From NCBI GenBank assembly GCA_003194525.1, contig NBIV01000006.1, positions 186,001-250,000 of the forward strand: a DNA stretch of 64,000 nt, in the 5' to 3' direction. Below are positions 44,292-55,096 of this stretch, in pieces. The notes beneath the pieces are model-generated. The model made no database searches and was not told where the DNA came from. It was given only the letters and a program-made list of their open reading frames with translations. Every line of letters starts with the position of its first letter. Positions within the stretch are counted from its first letter, which is position 1. The DNA is from Gracilariopsis chorda (lineage: Eukaryota; Rhodophyta; Florideophyceae; Gracilariales; Gracilariaceae). Both the position numbers and the translations under genes were made by a program.

Positions 44292-44568
44292 CTTTACTTG
44301 TGTTGCGCGCCTATCTACACTACTCTCAGTCCTTCATCAACTCCATCACGTTTCGCCCATCCACTTGATCCAACTTGTTCCTTTCCTTTACATGTGTTGC
44401 GTGCCTATCTACACAACTCTCAGTCCTTCATCAACTCCATCACGTTTCGCCCATCCACTTGATCCAACTTGTTCCTTTCCTTTACATGTGTTGCGCGCCT
44501 ATCTACACAACTCTCAGTCCTTCATCAACTCCATCACGTTTCGCCGATCCACTTGATCCAACTTGTTC
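44292..44568. repeat. 94-bp tandem repeat, about three units
   Basis: CTATCTACAC recurs at 44311, 44405 and 44499, an exact 94-base period. The last unit overlaps the 3' end of the primase gene, including its stop codon. The other units are copies of the same stretch lying beyond the stop. Units differ at only a few bases. Confidence 0.95.
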
Positions 44569-45782
44569 AACCGCGCCTTCTCCCGAACCTCCATCTCGCA
44601 GCCCTTCACAAACTCCTCAAGCACGCGAACGCCCTCCTCAAGTTTCGCACTCATCTCCCCGCCGCCACCGCCATCAATTTCGTTCAACAGCCCGTCCAGA
44701 ACGGGCGCCATCTCGCCCGGTCGAAAGCGCGCAGCCTCCGCCGCCCGAAACGGCACACACACGCGCCCAGTCTTAGGATGCACGCAGAAAGGCGCCTTGA
44801 GAAGATGATTCATTTCCCGACTCACATTCACATCCAGTCTCGGATACGTGTATCTCAACACCATATAATCCGCCATCGCCCTCATTCCAAACTCATTTCG
44901 TGCCGCCTTCCCCACCTCCTTCTCAATGCGCTCCCAAACCTCATCCGCGTCGCCGCGCATCCTCACCACTTTTTCGCGAATCTCCGCACGCACCACCGCG
45001 TTACTAATCAACTCTAGCATGTCGCAAATCGCCTTCTCTCCGTCCAACAGCGCCTGCTTTCTCAGCATCTTGCGAAACACCGGCTCGCAAATCGTGCGCG
45101 CCCGCCGTAAACTGGGGTGCATCGGGTGCGTAACCTCCATTTGTCGTCTGCCCCGATTTTCACGTCCCTCAAAGCGCACGTGCAGAAAGTCCGCCACCGC
45201 AGAGCGCTGCTCATTGCTCATGAAGCGCGCACGTTGATCAGCCACCCAACAATGCACCCCGCGCCTGCCTGAGTACACCCACATAATGATCTTAAATCCA
45301 AAGTCCTCCCTCAGAGCAGTATCAATCACCTCGACGGCCGCAGCCATGTACTCCCAGTTGTTATCGCACACGTCGGTAGGCGACATGTTGGCAGTGGCAG
45401 CCGCCATGACATCCTCGTAGTCGGTCATATCAATGTCGAAGACAAGCTCCTTTTGAGACGGCGTGAACGGCGCTCCGATGGAATGTTTCTTGCATGGCTC
45501 GTTGTTGTAAACGGCACCAATGTCAATTTTGACGGGCCGTTTTGCATGCAACTCCTCAAGAAACGCAGCCTTGTCGCCAAACGACTTCCATCGAAGGTAG
45601 ATGTCGCCCGCGAGCGTGAAGGAGATTTCGCGATGAGCTAGCGTGGAGTCGGAGCCGTAGCGAAGCCAGCGCGTTATGAGCTCGATTGGAAACAGACGCG
45701 CGTAGTACCAGCGTAGCTTTGCTGGCAGGTCGGCGCGCTGCAGGGCGGCGGCGGAGGTGGGGGCGGCGTTGGGCGCCGGCAT
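44514..45782 (-). CDS. PRIM1: DNA primase small (catalytic) subunit
   Basis: A 422-residue protein, the usual size for the eukaryotic small primase subunit, which makes the RNA primer in the polymerase alpha-primase complex. Visible motifs are LRWYYARLFP (22-31), REISFTLAGDIYLRW (51-65), the catalytic box FDIDMTDY at 115-122 with Asp116 and Asp118, WVYSGRRGVHCWV at 168-180, and RLDVNVSREMNHLLKAPF with the third Asp, followed by VHPKTGRVCVPF. Between these, the segment that in animals and fungi holds four zinc cysteines reads MSPTDVCDNNWEYM here, with only one Cys left. The ATG at 45782 gives the normal N-terminus; 98 further upstream codons stay open but look non-coding. The last 17 codons lie in a 94-bp tandem repeat. 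The upstream neighbour is divergent. Confidence 0.95.
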   Translation of the reverse strand: MPAPNAAPTSAAALQRADLPAKLRWYYARLFPIELITRWLRYGSDSTLAHREISFTLAGDIYLRWKSFGDKAAFLEELHAKRPVKIDIGAVYNNEPCKKHSIGAPFTPSQKELVFDIDMTDYEDVMAAATANMSPTDVCDNNWEYMAAAVEVIDTALREDFGFKIIMWVYSGRRGVHCWVADQRARFMSNEQRSAVADFLHVRFEGRENRGRRQMEVTHPMHPSLRRARTICEPVFRKMLRKQALLDGEKAICDMLELISNAVVRAEIREKVVRMRGDADEVWERIEKEVGKAARNEFGMRAMADYMVLRYTYPRLDVNVSREMNHLLKAPFCVHPKTGRVCVPFRAAEAARFRPGEMAPVLDGLLNEIDGGGGGEMSAKLEEGVRVLEEFVKGCEMEVREKARLNKLDQVDRRNVMELMKD

Positions 45783-46200
45783 GTGGGAAAAGTGCTGTGG
45801 CGTGTGCTTAGTATATTGTGCGTGCGCAGCACGTTTTGAATTGGGACGGTAAGGCGGCAGCGTCGAGAAGACGGGCGGGGGCGCAATCGAACATGAGCGC
45901 ACGGCGGTGGGCGCTGACAGACGCAACGGTTTGCAATTGCTGTTTGGCGCCAAAAAAGGCAGGACGTGTGGCACGTGTGAGATGCAGTGTAGATCTGTTG
46001 GTGTGATCTCCGTGTGTAGATTTGTGATGTGTTGTGATTCGGTTACGGTTTTGATTGGTTGCGCCGCCCAAGGCAACGCAACAGTTGTTGGTTCGGGAAG
46101 GTAGCAGTACCTGTAGTTTCGCTACGCCCCTCACAAGCTGCGAGAGAAAGAAGGCGGTGCGACGACGCACAATCAGTAGCAGCAAAAAGAAACAAAGCGC

Positions 46201-47124
46201 ATGGATTTGGTGCGCAAGAAGGTGCTGCAGTCGCAGGTGAACAGCGTGGGACGGCAACTGGGGCTGTCCGCAGGGCGGGGCACCGGCGCTGCAGAACGCG
46301 TTGAGCAAGTATGGAACTCGGTGACGTCTCGGGCAAACGGCGAGAATGATAACGGACAACACAGTGACAGTGGCGGTGTACAGCCATCGGACTGTGCCGA
46401 AGTAGACGTTTTTGCAAAACAAGAGAAACAACTTGCCTGCTCTACTCAAGTGGTTGTACGTGGATCGCGACATTCTGTGCGACGAAGCGCGACCAGCGGT
46501 GAACTGGGCGCTGTACACGCTGTGTCTGTGCTGCTTGATGGTTGCGATGAACGTCGGTAGCAACATCACTCTGAGCGCCATCAGCGACGGCGACAGCTGG
46601 ATAAACATTGTACTGGCGATATGCGTGGGTGCGGTTGTGACGATTTTGGAGGTGGTAGCGTACGAAACGGCGTTTCGCGGGGCGTACCGCACGTCGAGCA
46701 AGCTGCGGATGCGATACGTGTGGATGTGCGTAGCGAACGTGCTGTTATTCAGCGTGTATACGTTTATAGGAGCGACGCTGTTCAACGGGTGGGCGGGCGG
46801 TATCGAAGTGGCAAGGCAAGACGGTGCGGCGATGGCTGGCGATTGTGGAGGCGAGTGGATGGAGTTGTTTGTTGTTTGTGAATATGTATAACCTGTTTTG
46901 AGTACTACAATGTGCTCAAGCGTCGAGAGCAGGGCGTTTGTGAGGAGGCGCTGAGTGAGGCCACGCGGAACGTTGCGCAGCGCGAACGCGCGGACGAGAC
47001 GGCGACGGCGACGGCGACGGCGACTGAACGGCGCACAAACGGCATTCGTGAGGCGAATAGAGCTCGTATACAGGAGATTCGCGACCGATACGGCTGTTGG
47101 ACAGCCACAGCGGGCGCTACATAA
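46201..47124 (+). CDS. Multi-pass membrane protein, probably spliced
   Basis: I do not recognise the family. Exon 1 (46201-46308) encodes 36 residues starting MDLVRKKVLQSQ. A GTATGG donor at 46309 and a pyrimidine-rich acceptor TGCTCTACTCAAG at 46450 join it in phase to exon 2, which starts WLYVDRDILCDEARP. Exon 2 has three strong membrane segments: about WALYTLCLCCLMVAMNV, INIVLAICVGAVVTILEVV and VWMCVANVLLFSVYTFIGA. The frame ends at 46891. The continuation in another frame from about 46894 (CFEYYNVLKRREQG) is a charged tail ending at 47124, with a Thr-Ala repeat. A second intron (acceptor TTTTGAG at 46902) or a frameshift would join it. The gene is divergent from primase. The N-terminus is probably cytosolic. 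Confidence 0.5.
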
Positions 47125-49048
47125 GTTTCTTTTGTAAACGCTTTTGTTTTTTTTTTCTTTATGTTGGTGCTCGAGTGTAATGATGACTCAGCAGGCGTGC
47201 AGGCTGGCGGTGCTTTTGTGGTTGGGGGCGTGTGTAAGTTGGTACGGGCGCTTGTGTGACGAGACGTAGCGGCAACAGCGGTTGGGGCAAGTAAGACCAC
47301 AAATCGCGAGCGCGCGCTCAAGCGGGGGAAGGTAAAAGACCGCGCGCGCGTGCCCGTTCCACCGCGTATAATCATTGTTCGCCGAGCCGGAGCGCGCGCC
47401 GCGCCGCCATTGGCCGCAATCACGGCCGTCACGCCGCGCGCACTTTCCGCACGCCGTCAGCATAAAGACGCGCCGACATCGCGGCTCCCGTCTGCGCGCC
47501 CTGAGCCGCGAGCGCGCGCGCGTCAGTGCGTCACGCCGCCGCGCGCTTACGTTCCGTAGCCCCCCCAAACGACAGCTCGTCGCGCGCGCCCCCCCCCCCC
47601 CCGGCGGCACGGACCGTTGTCAGCCGCGCACCCCGGAAGCGCAATGCTCAAGCCGCTTGTTCCGCTGCTGACGCCCCGTGCTATCGCCCGGACACGTCAA
47701 TCTGCTTCATGCGCCGTCGCCATGAGCCGCGTGAAAAAATCACCACCTCCCTGCGCGAACCGCCCGCGCTCGTCCCGTCTCCCTCCTCACCCACCCAGCA
47801 GCGCTCCGCCGCCGCTGAGCCGCCCCGCAACCGCGCATCCAACTGATGCACCTTCATTTCCAGCCGCCGCCGCCCGCGTGCTGCCTCATCCCAGCGCATC
47901 ACTTGCGTGTGCCGCAACCACTTTGCTCGATTTTTGACTGTCATTGTGGGACGCCCCCCCCCCCCAAAGCATCATACCCTCCACCGTCTTTGACGCCCCG
48001 CAATTCAGTGCATCGCATCCGACCCCGCCCATACCGCCCCCCCCCCCACCCCTCACGAGCGCAATCTCTACCGCCCTCGACAGCGCGCTCGCGTGACTCT
48101 CCCTCCACCAAACAACCATCCGCGGAGCGCGCGCGCTTGGCAACGCAACGCTCCTTGTAAGTCACGAGTCTTTTTCCAACCGCGCGCTTTTTGGTCCATT
48201 TCTCCGCTGCCTCTGCGGCTTGCCATTCGCTAACACCTCTCGCACGCACCGCAGCAGCTCCACCCTCCCCGCTCACCCCCCGCGCCTCCGTTGCCGTCCC
48301 GTTGGACCCGTTGTCATTGTTTGCGCATATTGCCTCAGCCCCCGAGTCATTTCTCCCCTCCACATCCCCCCTTTCATACTTGCCCCCGCTTCGCGCGGTG
48401 CGTTATTGCGAGGCGTGGCAGATCTGCAACCACCACCTCCCCCACCCCACCTCCCCCAGCGACGCAACATTCTTCCACTTCCGTGCACGACTCGACACCG
48501 CCGTCATGTGCGGTTGAGAGAGCCGCGATGGAACCCCCCCCCACAACTCCACTCAAACCATCGAACAATAAAAGCACCACCCCACCCCGCAACACTTCCG
48601 CCCATCAAAAAGGCCCCAAACTTCTCCCAAGGCCGCTGCGCTGGATTTATACTAATGCCGTTCTTGTGCAGGGCGAATCAGCAAGCCATAATCACTGTCC
48701 GCCCTCAAGATACTCCTTACACCCCTCCCGTTGGTTTTGTTGCGTCCATTGTGAGTACTGTACTAGCAGTACCGTCTCACGACTGCATCTGCTTGCAATA
48801 CCCAACGCGTTACACCCGCTCGCACATCTCTTCTCTTGTTTATACTGTACCCCTACAACAACGGCGCTCTCGCGCTCACAACGTTATTCCTGGGTACAGC
48901 CACAACCGCTCGGTGTTGTCCTTTTACGCCGTCGTTTATTTGGCGGCGCTGGATCTGACAAATGCGCACATGGCAAACAATCTCACTGCATAAAATCTCC
49001 CCGAGCTTCAGCGAAAATCCGGCCGACGGCTCCTGCACCCTGCAACAA

Positions 49049-49070
49049 CCCCCCCCCCCCCCCCCCCCCC
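49049..49070. repeat. 22-base poly-C run
   Basis: Twenty-two C's followed by T and six more C's. The longest homopolymer in the window. Confidence 0.95.
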
Positions 49071-51288
49071 TCCCCCCACCTCAGGAATAATGACACCGAA
49101 CGCACCTTCATATAAACTCAAAGTATTGTTCTCAAAACCACTCGCCCCCAAAAATTGTCTCTCGAAAAACCTTGTACGGAACGTGGCAGCGACGCAACAA
49201 CACACCACCACTCGCGCGAACGCATTTGCATCAAACTGCCCACTGTTTAATCCGGCGTTGCGGCTGTTGCGTCGGCGCTCGCCGAATCGGCGTCCCGGAC
49301 TTGCGTCTCACTGTCACCTACAGTTTTCGATCTGCGTGCCAAGCGTAATTCAACGCAGATCCACCCCCCCCCCCACCCCAACCCTCACCGCGCGCCACCG
49401 TTCACATAACAAACATTTTTTGCACAGCTCTGCAAATGTGCGCTTTCAAACGGGCGCTTTTAAACGGTGCTCAAGTGTGTACTCAACTGGCACCGACCAC
49501 GTGCACAGCACCCACCCAACTTACCGCCGCCGCCAAAAGCGCGAGCGCTATGAGCGGCGCACGGTGGGCGCGCGGGCGGGAGAGCGACAAGACTACAGTC
49601 ACTGTACATAACAACATGAACGTTTGATGAGTTGTTTTATGGATGTTGTAACTTATCGACTCTACCACGTGACAAGTTGCGCTTCTGTACGTGCGCCTGT
49701 TTTCTCTCGTTTTTCGCTACGGCGACGGGAGCATTGGAAATGTGTTAGTTGACAGCGCGTTTTCTTTGTTGGTGATGGTGAACGAGTCGTGCGCTGTGCT
49801 TTTGCTCCATATTACTACTATCTGGTAGAGCAACAAAGTTTTGACAACGTGTAACCAACTGGTGCACCTCTCACTATCACTTCTTGTACTGAAACAGGCA
49901 GCGTACATCAATCAACAAAAACAAAACAAAAATCAATCAGCTTGCGCACTCTATTTGTAACGCATAAAATCGTTCTCCAGTGCGCGTTCCAAAACGCAAC
50001 GCAATGTAAAGCGCAAGGCTGATACGAAAAAAAAGGAAAAAAAAAGGGATCTTGAGTGCGAACAGTGATCTGGCACTGTGTGGGTGCGTACCAGTGCACC
50101 AGCTTACAAAAGATGTGTTTGCTCGATGATGACTGCGCACCAAAGCGCTGTGAGTTTGCTGCTTACATGCATATGTAGATGGACGGATCGGGAGCGAAGG
50201 ATTGAGTAGAATAGCTGAGCGGGGGGGTGGTATACTAGTGAGCAGCAATGAAGCATGAAAAAAGATTTTCGGGGCGTTGGAAAACGTTTCGTTCATATGT
50301 AGCGCGAAAACACGAGCTCGTTCACAAGCTGATGATACATAAGGTTTGTGCCACAAGGCTGGTGGAGATGCGACTTGCGCATTATTGGGCAGCTGTGTGT
50401 GTGTGTATTAATGCGGTTGGCTGAACACAGTTGTTGCGGTTGGTAGCCAGATGTGCATGTGTGTGGCGGATGAGCGGTTGCGGTTCTTTTCACGCGCCAC
50501 GTTACCGTTGGTACATGATATGGAAACGGGGGCGCACGTGTTTTTTGAGTGCGCGCGGAGTGTGCTCAAAAGACGCGCCATATAGCGGCGCTGATGCGGC
50601 GCGCAAAGCTTAGAGAATAGAATACTAATTAGCGAATAGAGTGCAAGCTAGTGGACGTACAATATGTGTAGTAAGCAGCGCTGCTTAACAATCGCTGGCC
50701 GCGCGCTCAGTGGCGGCGGCGCCTTTGCGGCGCTGTTCCACACGCGCCATCATGATGACAATCGGCGCTAACGTCACGGACAGGCCTCACCATCTGGCAC
50801 ACTGCTCTAACACTGGCGCGCCGGGTGCTTTTTATTCGCTTGCGATTCGTGCCAATTATGGCCCACTTTACAAATGCAACCCCGCCGTTGGACACGCCCA
50901 AATTCCATACCGCCGCTCATCTCGATGGAACGCCAAACACAGGGCGTCACTTTTGTGCCAGCCGTTAGCTACCCGCGCTATGTTTTCCTTTTTGAGAAAA
51001 CTGTAACGCGTTTGAAAACGCGCGCCGCTTTGCTGTGCCAGGAGAGAGTGGCCCGAATAAAGAAAAACGAGTGAGTGACGCCGTCATCACAGCAAACACA
51101 GAAAAGGTCCCAATTCAACTCGTTTTGCTAAAACGGCCAAATAAGTATGAAGCCGCACGGGCGGCGCAGTGGTGAGAAGGAGCCATTTGTGGCACGATAG
51201 GTGCGCACGGCGCCAATAGTCGCGCGCCCAGCGCAGATTCAGCGCACGTCAGGGCGCCGCCAACACAACGCTCAGGCGAGACGAAGCT

Positions 51289-51330
51289 GCTGCCGCTGCC
51301 GCTGCCGCTGCTGCTGCTGCTGCCGCGCAA
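51289..51330. repeat. (CTG/CCG)n trinucleotide repeat
   Basis: GCTGCTGCCGCTGCCGCTG-type triplets in a row, in a stretch without a recognised gene. Confidence 0.85.
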
Positions 51331-51702
51331 CGGGCGCCCCCCATCGCGGCTCGCAAAACAGTGAAAACAAATGAGCTTTCAACAGCAGAACAAACGACTT
51401 GCAACGGCGCGCGTCAGCATACGCGTGACGCTGACAGGCGCCAGCGCGTATTGAAACCAAACTCACGCACCGCGTTCCACGCGGTGGAACGCGCGCGCCG
51501 CCGTGCAACTGGGCGCAATACATGGCGGCGCGTATGTGACGCTATCGTCGTGCCACAATCTACTTACCGTGCCGCGCGTGCGGCGCGCGTGCCGCATGAA
51601 AAAAGGAGCGTGTCGTTGAAGAGCAACAGCCGCCGCGCGCGCGTTTAAACGTGCGTCAAACCACAACGCACAGAGCGAGGCACCGTCGGGCGCAGACGCG
51701 GA

Positions 51703-51744
51703 GAGAGAGAGCGAGAGCGAGAGCGAGAGAGCACCCCCACATCT

Positions 51745-51775
<31 letters not shown>

Positions 51776-51776
51776 C
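51703..51776. repeat. (GA)n and (CA)n simple repeats
   Basis: A GAGAGAGAGCGAGAGC-type purine stretch is followed within 20 bases by a long CACACA run, in the probable 5' flank of the zinc-finger gene. Confidence 0.9.
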
Positions 51777-52041
51777 AAACGCAAACCCCACATCTCACAG
51801 CGCCCGCTCGTGCACTGCCCCTACCCGCCCCACCCCCTCCACTCCTTGTGCCCGCCACCCCCTTCCCATTCCTATATCAACCCCCCCCCCCCCCCCTCAC
51901 CTCCCTCCCCCCTCCACCCCCCTCCCTCACCTCAACTCGCACTCACTTTCGCTCCAACTCTCACACCTTCATCCTCACCCTCACCCCCTATCTTCACCCG
52001 CTTCACCTTCTCAACACCCCACAACCCCCCAACCCCCAACC

Positions 52042-52779
52042 ATGTCCGCCAGTCCTCTGCCACCCGTCCGTCTGCCGCCGTTCCACTCGCTCACAAACCA
52101 GCTCCCATTGACGCTGCCGCCCATGCAGCCCTCCACTCGTCTCCCCTCCGTGCAGTCGCTCTACTCAGAGGTGCACAGATCCAGGTCGTACCACCCCACA
52201 GGCAACAACCACGACGCCCTCATCTCGCACATCCGTAACTTCGCCCCCCAACCGCCCGCCATTCGCGACAGCACCGAGCTGGTCGCGCAGCCAGGCGACG
52301 TGTCCCGTCCGCACGCCTGCAAGATGTGTCTGTCCACCTTCCGCAGGCGCGACAACCTCATGGCGCACATTCGCGCCCAGCACAAGGGCGAGCGCCCCTT
52401 CGAGTGCAGCGTGTGTGGCTACCGTTTCATCAAGAAGGACCACGCCGTCAAGCACCTCCGCGTCGTGCATCTCAAGGAAAGGCCGCACGTTTGCACACAC
52501 TGCAACAGTCGCTTTGGGCAGCGCTCGGATCTCAACAAGCATGTTCGCTCCGTGCACCTGCGCATCAAGCCGTTTGCATGCGAGCACTGTGGCATCAAGT
52601 TTTCGCACCGTGGTAACCAGATTCGCCACCAGCAGGTGGTGCATGAGAAGAGGAAGCCGTTTGCATGTGCTGTATGCCATGCCAGCTTTGCTGAAAAGTC
52701 AAACCTGGTCAAGCACTGCCAAGCCGTGCACAGGACATCGCTACCGCCCACATCGCCCACGTCGTCAAGACGACACTAA
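52042..52779 (+). CDS. C2H2 zinc-finger protein with five fingers
   Basis: A 245-residue probable DNA-binding protein. Residues 1-90 are Pro/Ser-rich and without domains. Five tandem C2H2 fingers follow at about 91-230: HACKMCLSTFRRRDNL with H-x4-H, then fingers starting FECSVCGYRF, HVCTHCNSRF, FACEHCGIKF and FACAVCHASF. All Cys and His ligands are present and all end H-x4-H. The linkers are of the KGERPF/LKERPH/EKRKPF type, close to the classical T-G-E-K-P. This spacing is that of transcription factors that read DNA with successive fingers. The ATG at 52042 has a good context (ACCATGTCC) after a long C-rich leader, which also holds poly-C and CA repeats. No intron. The target sequence is unknown. 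Confidence 0.93.
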   Translation: MSASPLPPVRLPPFHSLTNQLPLTLPPMQPSTRLPSVQSLYSEVHRSRSYHPTGNNHDALISHIRNFAPQPPAIRDSTELVAQPGDVSRPHACKMCLSTFRRRDNLMAHIRAQHKGERPFECSVCGYRFIKKDHAVKHLRVVHLKERPHVCTHCNSRFGQRSDLNKHVRSVHLRIKPFACEHCGIKFSHRGNQIRHQQVVHEKRKPFACAVCHASFAEKSNLVKHCQAVHRTSLPPTSPTSSRRH

Positions 52780-54100
52780 AGTGCAGTGCAGGAGCACATG
52801 TTGTTGTTGTTGTTGTTGTACATATAATCACATACCTACCTTTAGCCTTAAGCAAACCACGCCCAATCCGCGTGTAGCAGTTGCGTTAGATAAAAGAGAA
52901 GGGCGCCAAGCCGTTTGAACCCAACGAGTCACATCACAGCGCCGTCCCGTACACAATCTTGCTACCCTTGGTACCAAAGGTACAGTGTAACACATACTCG
53001 CACCAGCAGAGGGGTAAACTTCTAACGAACGCCACATTGCCACATACCGTGCTGTGCACAGCGCACACGCAGTTTGGCCGCATCGCTGCTCAACAACAGC
53101 CGCGCGGCTCCACAGTGCATGATTTAAAAACAACCACAAAAACAACCACCGCCCCCACTTCAAAAAAAAAGAGGCGCCTGCGCCCCCCGCCACCGCACCG
53201 CCCGCCCTCGCTCCCCGTCGGCCGCAAGTCTTCCCCCTCAACACCGCACAAGCGCGCCGCCATGTTGCCGCCGCCGCCGCACTCGCGCCTGCGTCCCACA
53301 CGGGAAGCGCTCCGGTAAAAAGCCTCTGAAAGGGGTGACGCCGGACGCCGCCCCCTCCCCTAAACCCCTCCCGCTCGCAAACAGCCCTTCCCACAGGCGT
53401 GTCTTCCGACGGCCTTCCACGCCCCCCCAAAAAGAAGGTACGCCGCGACGCCCGTTGCGCGGCGCACGTCTTACGCGCCGCGGTGCGGCGCCGCGCCCAT
53501 GGTCACCGGCTGCGCGTCGAGGGGGAGAGCGCTTGCGCAGCGTCAGGACCGGCGGTTTCGTCAGCGTCACGCGGTGCCGCGCACGTTTGTCAAGTGGCAC
53601 GAAGCGCGGTCTCATCAACGCTTCACACGCGTGTGGCGCCGCTGGTCGGCAATTGCATGCAGTAAGGTTCCGGCCTGAGTGCGCGTTTGCTCGTGGCCGT
53701 GCTCTTCGAGTGTGTGGCCTGCGTTGTCGCTGCGATCCGCTGGGGATGGCGCCTGCCGTTGTTGACTGACCCTTTTTCCATCCCCAACTACCCCCCCTAA
53801 AAAAGCCGGTTTGCCCTCGTGGCACAGAGTGGGTGGAAAAGACCACGACTGGCACCCTCCCGGGGGGAACCCGATCTCTTGTTCTCGCTCGTTTTGTATC
53901 TCACCTTTGCTCCTTCGTTCCGTGTGCTGACCACTGTTTTTCTCCGTCATTGCGTCTTCTTGCGTGTGTGTGTATAGTGACATGTGCTACTAGTGTTGTG
54001 TGCATCATACCGCGTCGTTGCCGCCTGTGCCGTTCGTAAACTGTTTAGCCTTTTTGATTTGTCCGTGCACTGCAAGCGTGTACCAAAAAGGTGCACATCG
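52780..54100. other. G+C-rich spacer between zinc-finger and carrier genes
   Basis: No gene recognised. A TTG/GTT triplet run follows the zinc-finger stop (about 52800-52817). ACCCTTGGTACCAAAGGT, a palindrome-like motif, is near 52966. Large overlapping frames at 53.2-53.9 kb are composition effects. Confidence 0.5.
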
Positions 54101-55096
54101 TCATGCCTTGCGCTCCAATCCGAGCAAGTTGCGGAAAAATTCGTACGAGCCCATCATGATAGCGCTCGCAGGCGCCAGCTTAGCCACTCGAGGTCCCGCA
54201 CCACGAAACAGTCCTCGCAAGCCATCCGTCTCCAAAATCTGTCTCGCAATCACAATCGAACCCATATTGGGAGCACGCCCGCGCACACTCGCTACAGCAG
54301 GCGCCATCAGCGCCTGTCGCCTCGTTTTCACCACGTCTGCAGGCACCGTACATAACGCTGCCAGTCCACCCGCCCCAATTCCGGCGCCCAGATACACCCC
54401 AAACTCACTGCGCGATGCGAACAGCCTGTGCGGCAGAATGGAGCGCTTCGGGTCTTTCAGACTTTCGTACGCGCTCCAGTAAATGGCTGAGAACGGAGCG
54501 TCGCGCATTAGTGTTGGTGCTAGACCACGCCACCATGCGCCGATACCGCTGCTGCGTGCGATCTGTCGCAGAACGGACGTTACTGTCGCGTTTGGACCGC
54601 CTACCCCGGCTTGCAAACTGGTTCTGGCCAGTTCGAGCGGGCTTGCCGTGGTGACGGTGGCTGTTCGGGCTGTAGCGCCCGCGAGAAGCGCGGAAGACGT
54701 GTCCGACATGTCCGGATGCCACAATTGAATCTGCTCTCTAAACGCCTCGTACAGCGTGAAGTACATACCGGTGGTGGGGATAACCAACAGCAAAGTGACG
54801 TTCAGTCCGCGCCACAGTCCGCGAATTCCATCTTGACGAACGATCTTTCGTGCGGCGTCGAAAGATCCCTCCACGTGAAGCGGATCTCCGCACGGGTTTG
54901 AACCGGCGACGGGACAGACGTGCGCTTGAAGTCGCACTTTCACCACGTCTAAAGGTGTCACTACTGTGGCCACTACCGTGGCGCCCATGGATGACGAAAG
55001 CGCGTTGCGGAAAATCGGCATGGCTCTGCCGCCAGCCGTGGCAGAGTTGCGGTCGGGCGGCTGAACCGCTTCGTCGCTGGAGGGGCTGGACGACAT
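54101..55096 (-). CDS. Mitochondrial carrier, SLC25A39/40 (MTM1) type
   Basis: A 331-residue carrier of the mitochondrial inner membrane. Three repeats each carry the carrier signature P-x-D/E-x-x-K/R: TPLDVVKVRLQ, SPLELARTSLQ and VPADVVKTRRQ. The blocks CGDPLHVEGSFDAARKI, LWRGLNVTLLLVIPTTGMYF and RDAPFSAIYWSAYE match SLC25A39/40 and yeast Mtm1, which in animals import glutathione into mitochondria and support manganese and iron-sulfur handling. The loop after the first helix has two cysteines (HVCPVAGSNPCGD); SLC25A39 has four in that loop. The ATG at 55096 (MSSSPSSDEAVQ) is chosen; the open frame before it lacks an ATG. No intron. The substrate is inferred from family similarity only. Confidence 0.9.
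   Translation of the reverse strand: MSSSPSSDEAVQPPDRNSATAGGRAMPIFRNALSSSMGATVVATVVTPLDVVKVRLQAHVCPVAGSNPCGDPLHVEGSFDAARKIVRQDGIRGLWRGLNVTLLLVIPTTGMYFTLYEAFREQIQLWHPDMSDTSSALLAGATARTATVTTASPLELARTSLQAGVGGPNATVTSVLRQIARSSGIGAWWRGLAPTLMRDAPFSAIYWSAYESLKDPKRSILPHRLFASRSEFGVYLGAGIGAGGLAALCTVPADVVKTRRQALMAPAVASVRGRAPNMGSIVIARQILETDGLRGLFRGAGPRVAKLAPASAIMMGSYEFFRNLLGLERKA

Larger units (their letters stand above)
47125..52041. other. G+C-rich region with poly-C runs, no certain gene
   Basis: Almost 5 kb with no recognisable protein. Many long open frames overlap on both strands and are typical of G+C-rich DNA. Homopolymer C runs occur at 47589-47602, 47954-47965, 49049-49070 (22 bases) and 51881-51896. 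A minus-strand stretch around 47.7-48.4 kb (for example NRAKWLRHTQVMRWDEAARG) could belong to a spliced gene, but I cannot build a model. Confidence 0.45.

Noticed and set aside
44206..44560. Plus-strand frames with repeated LHQLHHVSPIHLIQLV
   Set aside because: These are antisense translations of the 94-bp tandem repeat at the primase 3' end, not a repeat protein.
45808..46785. 325-codon minus-strand frame
   Set aside because: It is antisense to the membrane-protein gene and overlaps the primase 5' region in another frame. No recognisable domain.
47180..53860. Many overlapping frames of 100-274 codons in the G+C-rich block
   Set aside because: They occur on both strands and in all frames, rich in Pro, Arg, Ala and Gly, as expected from DNA with few stop codons. 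Only the zinc-finger frame has domains.
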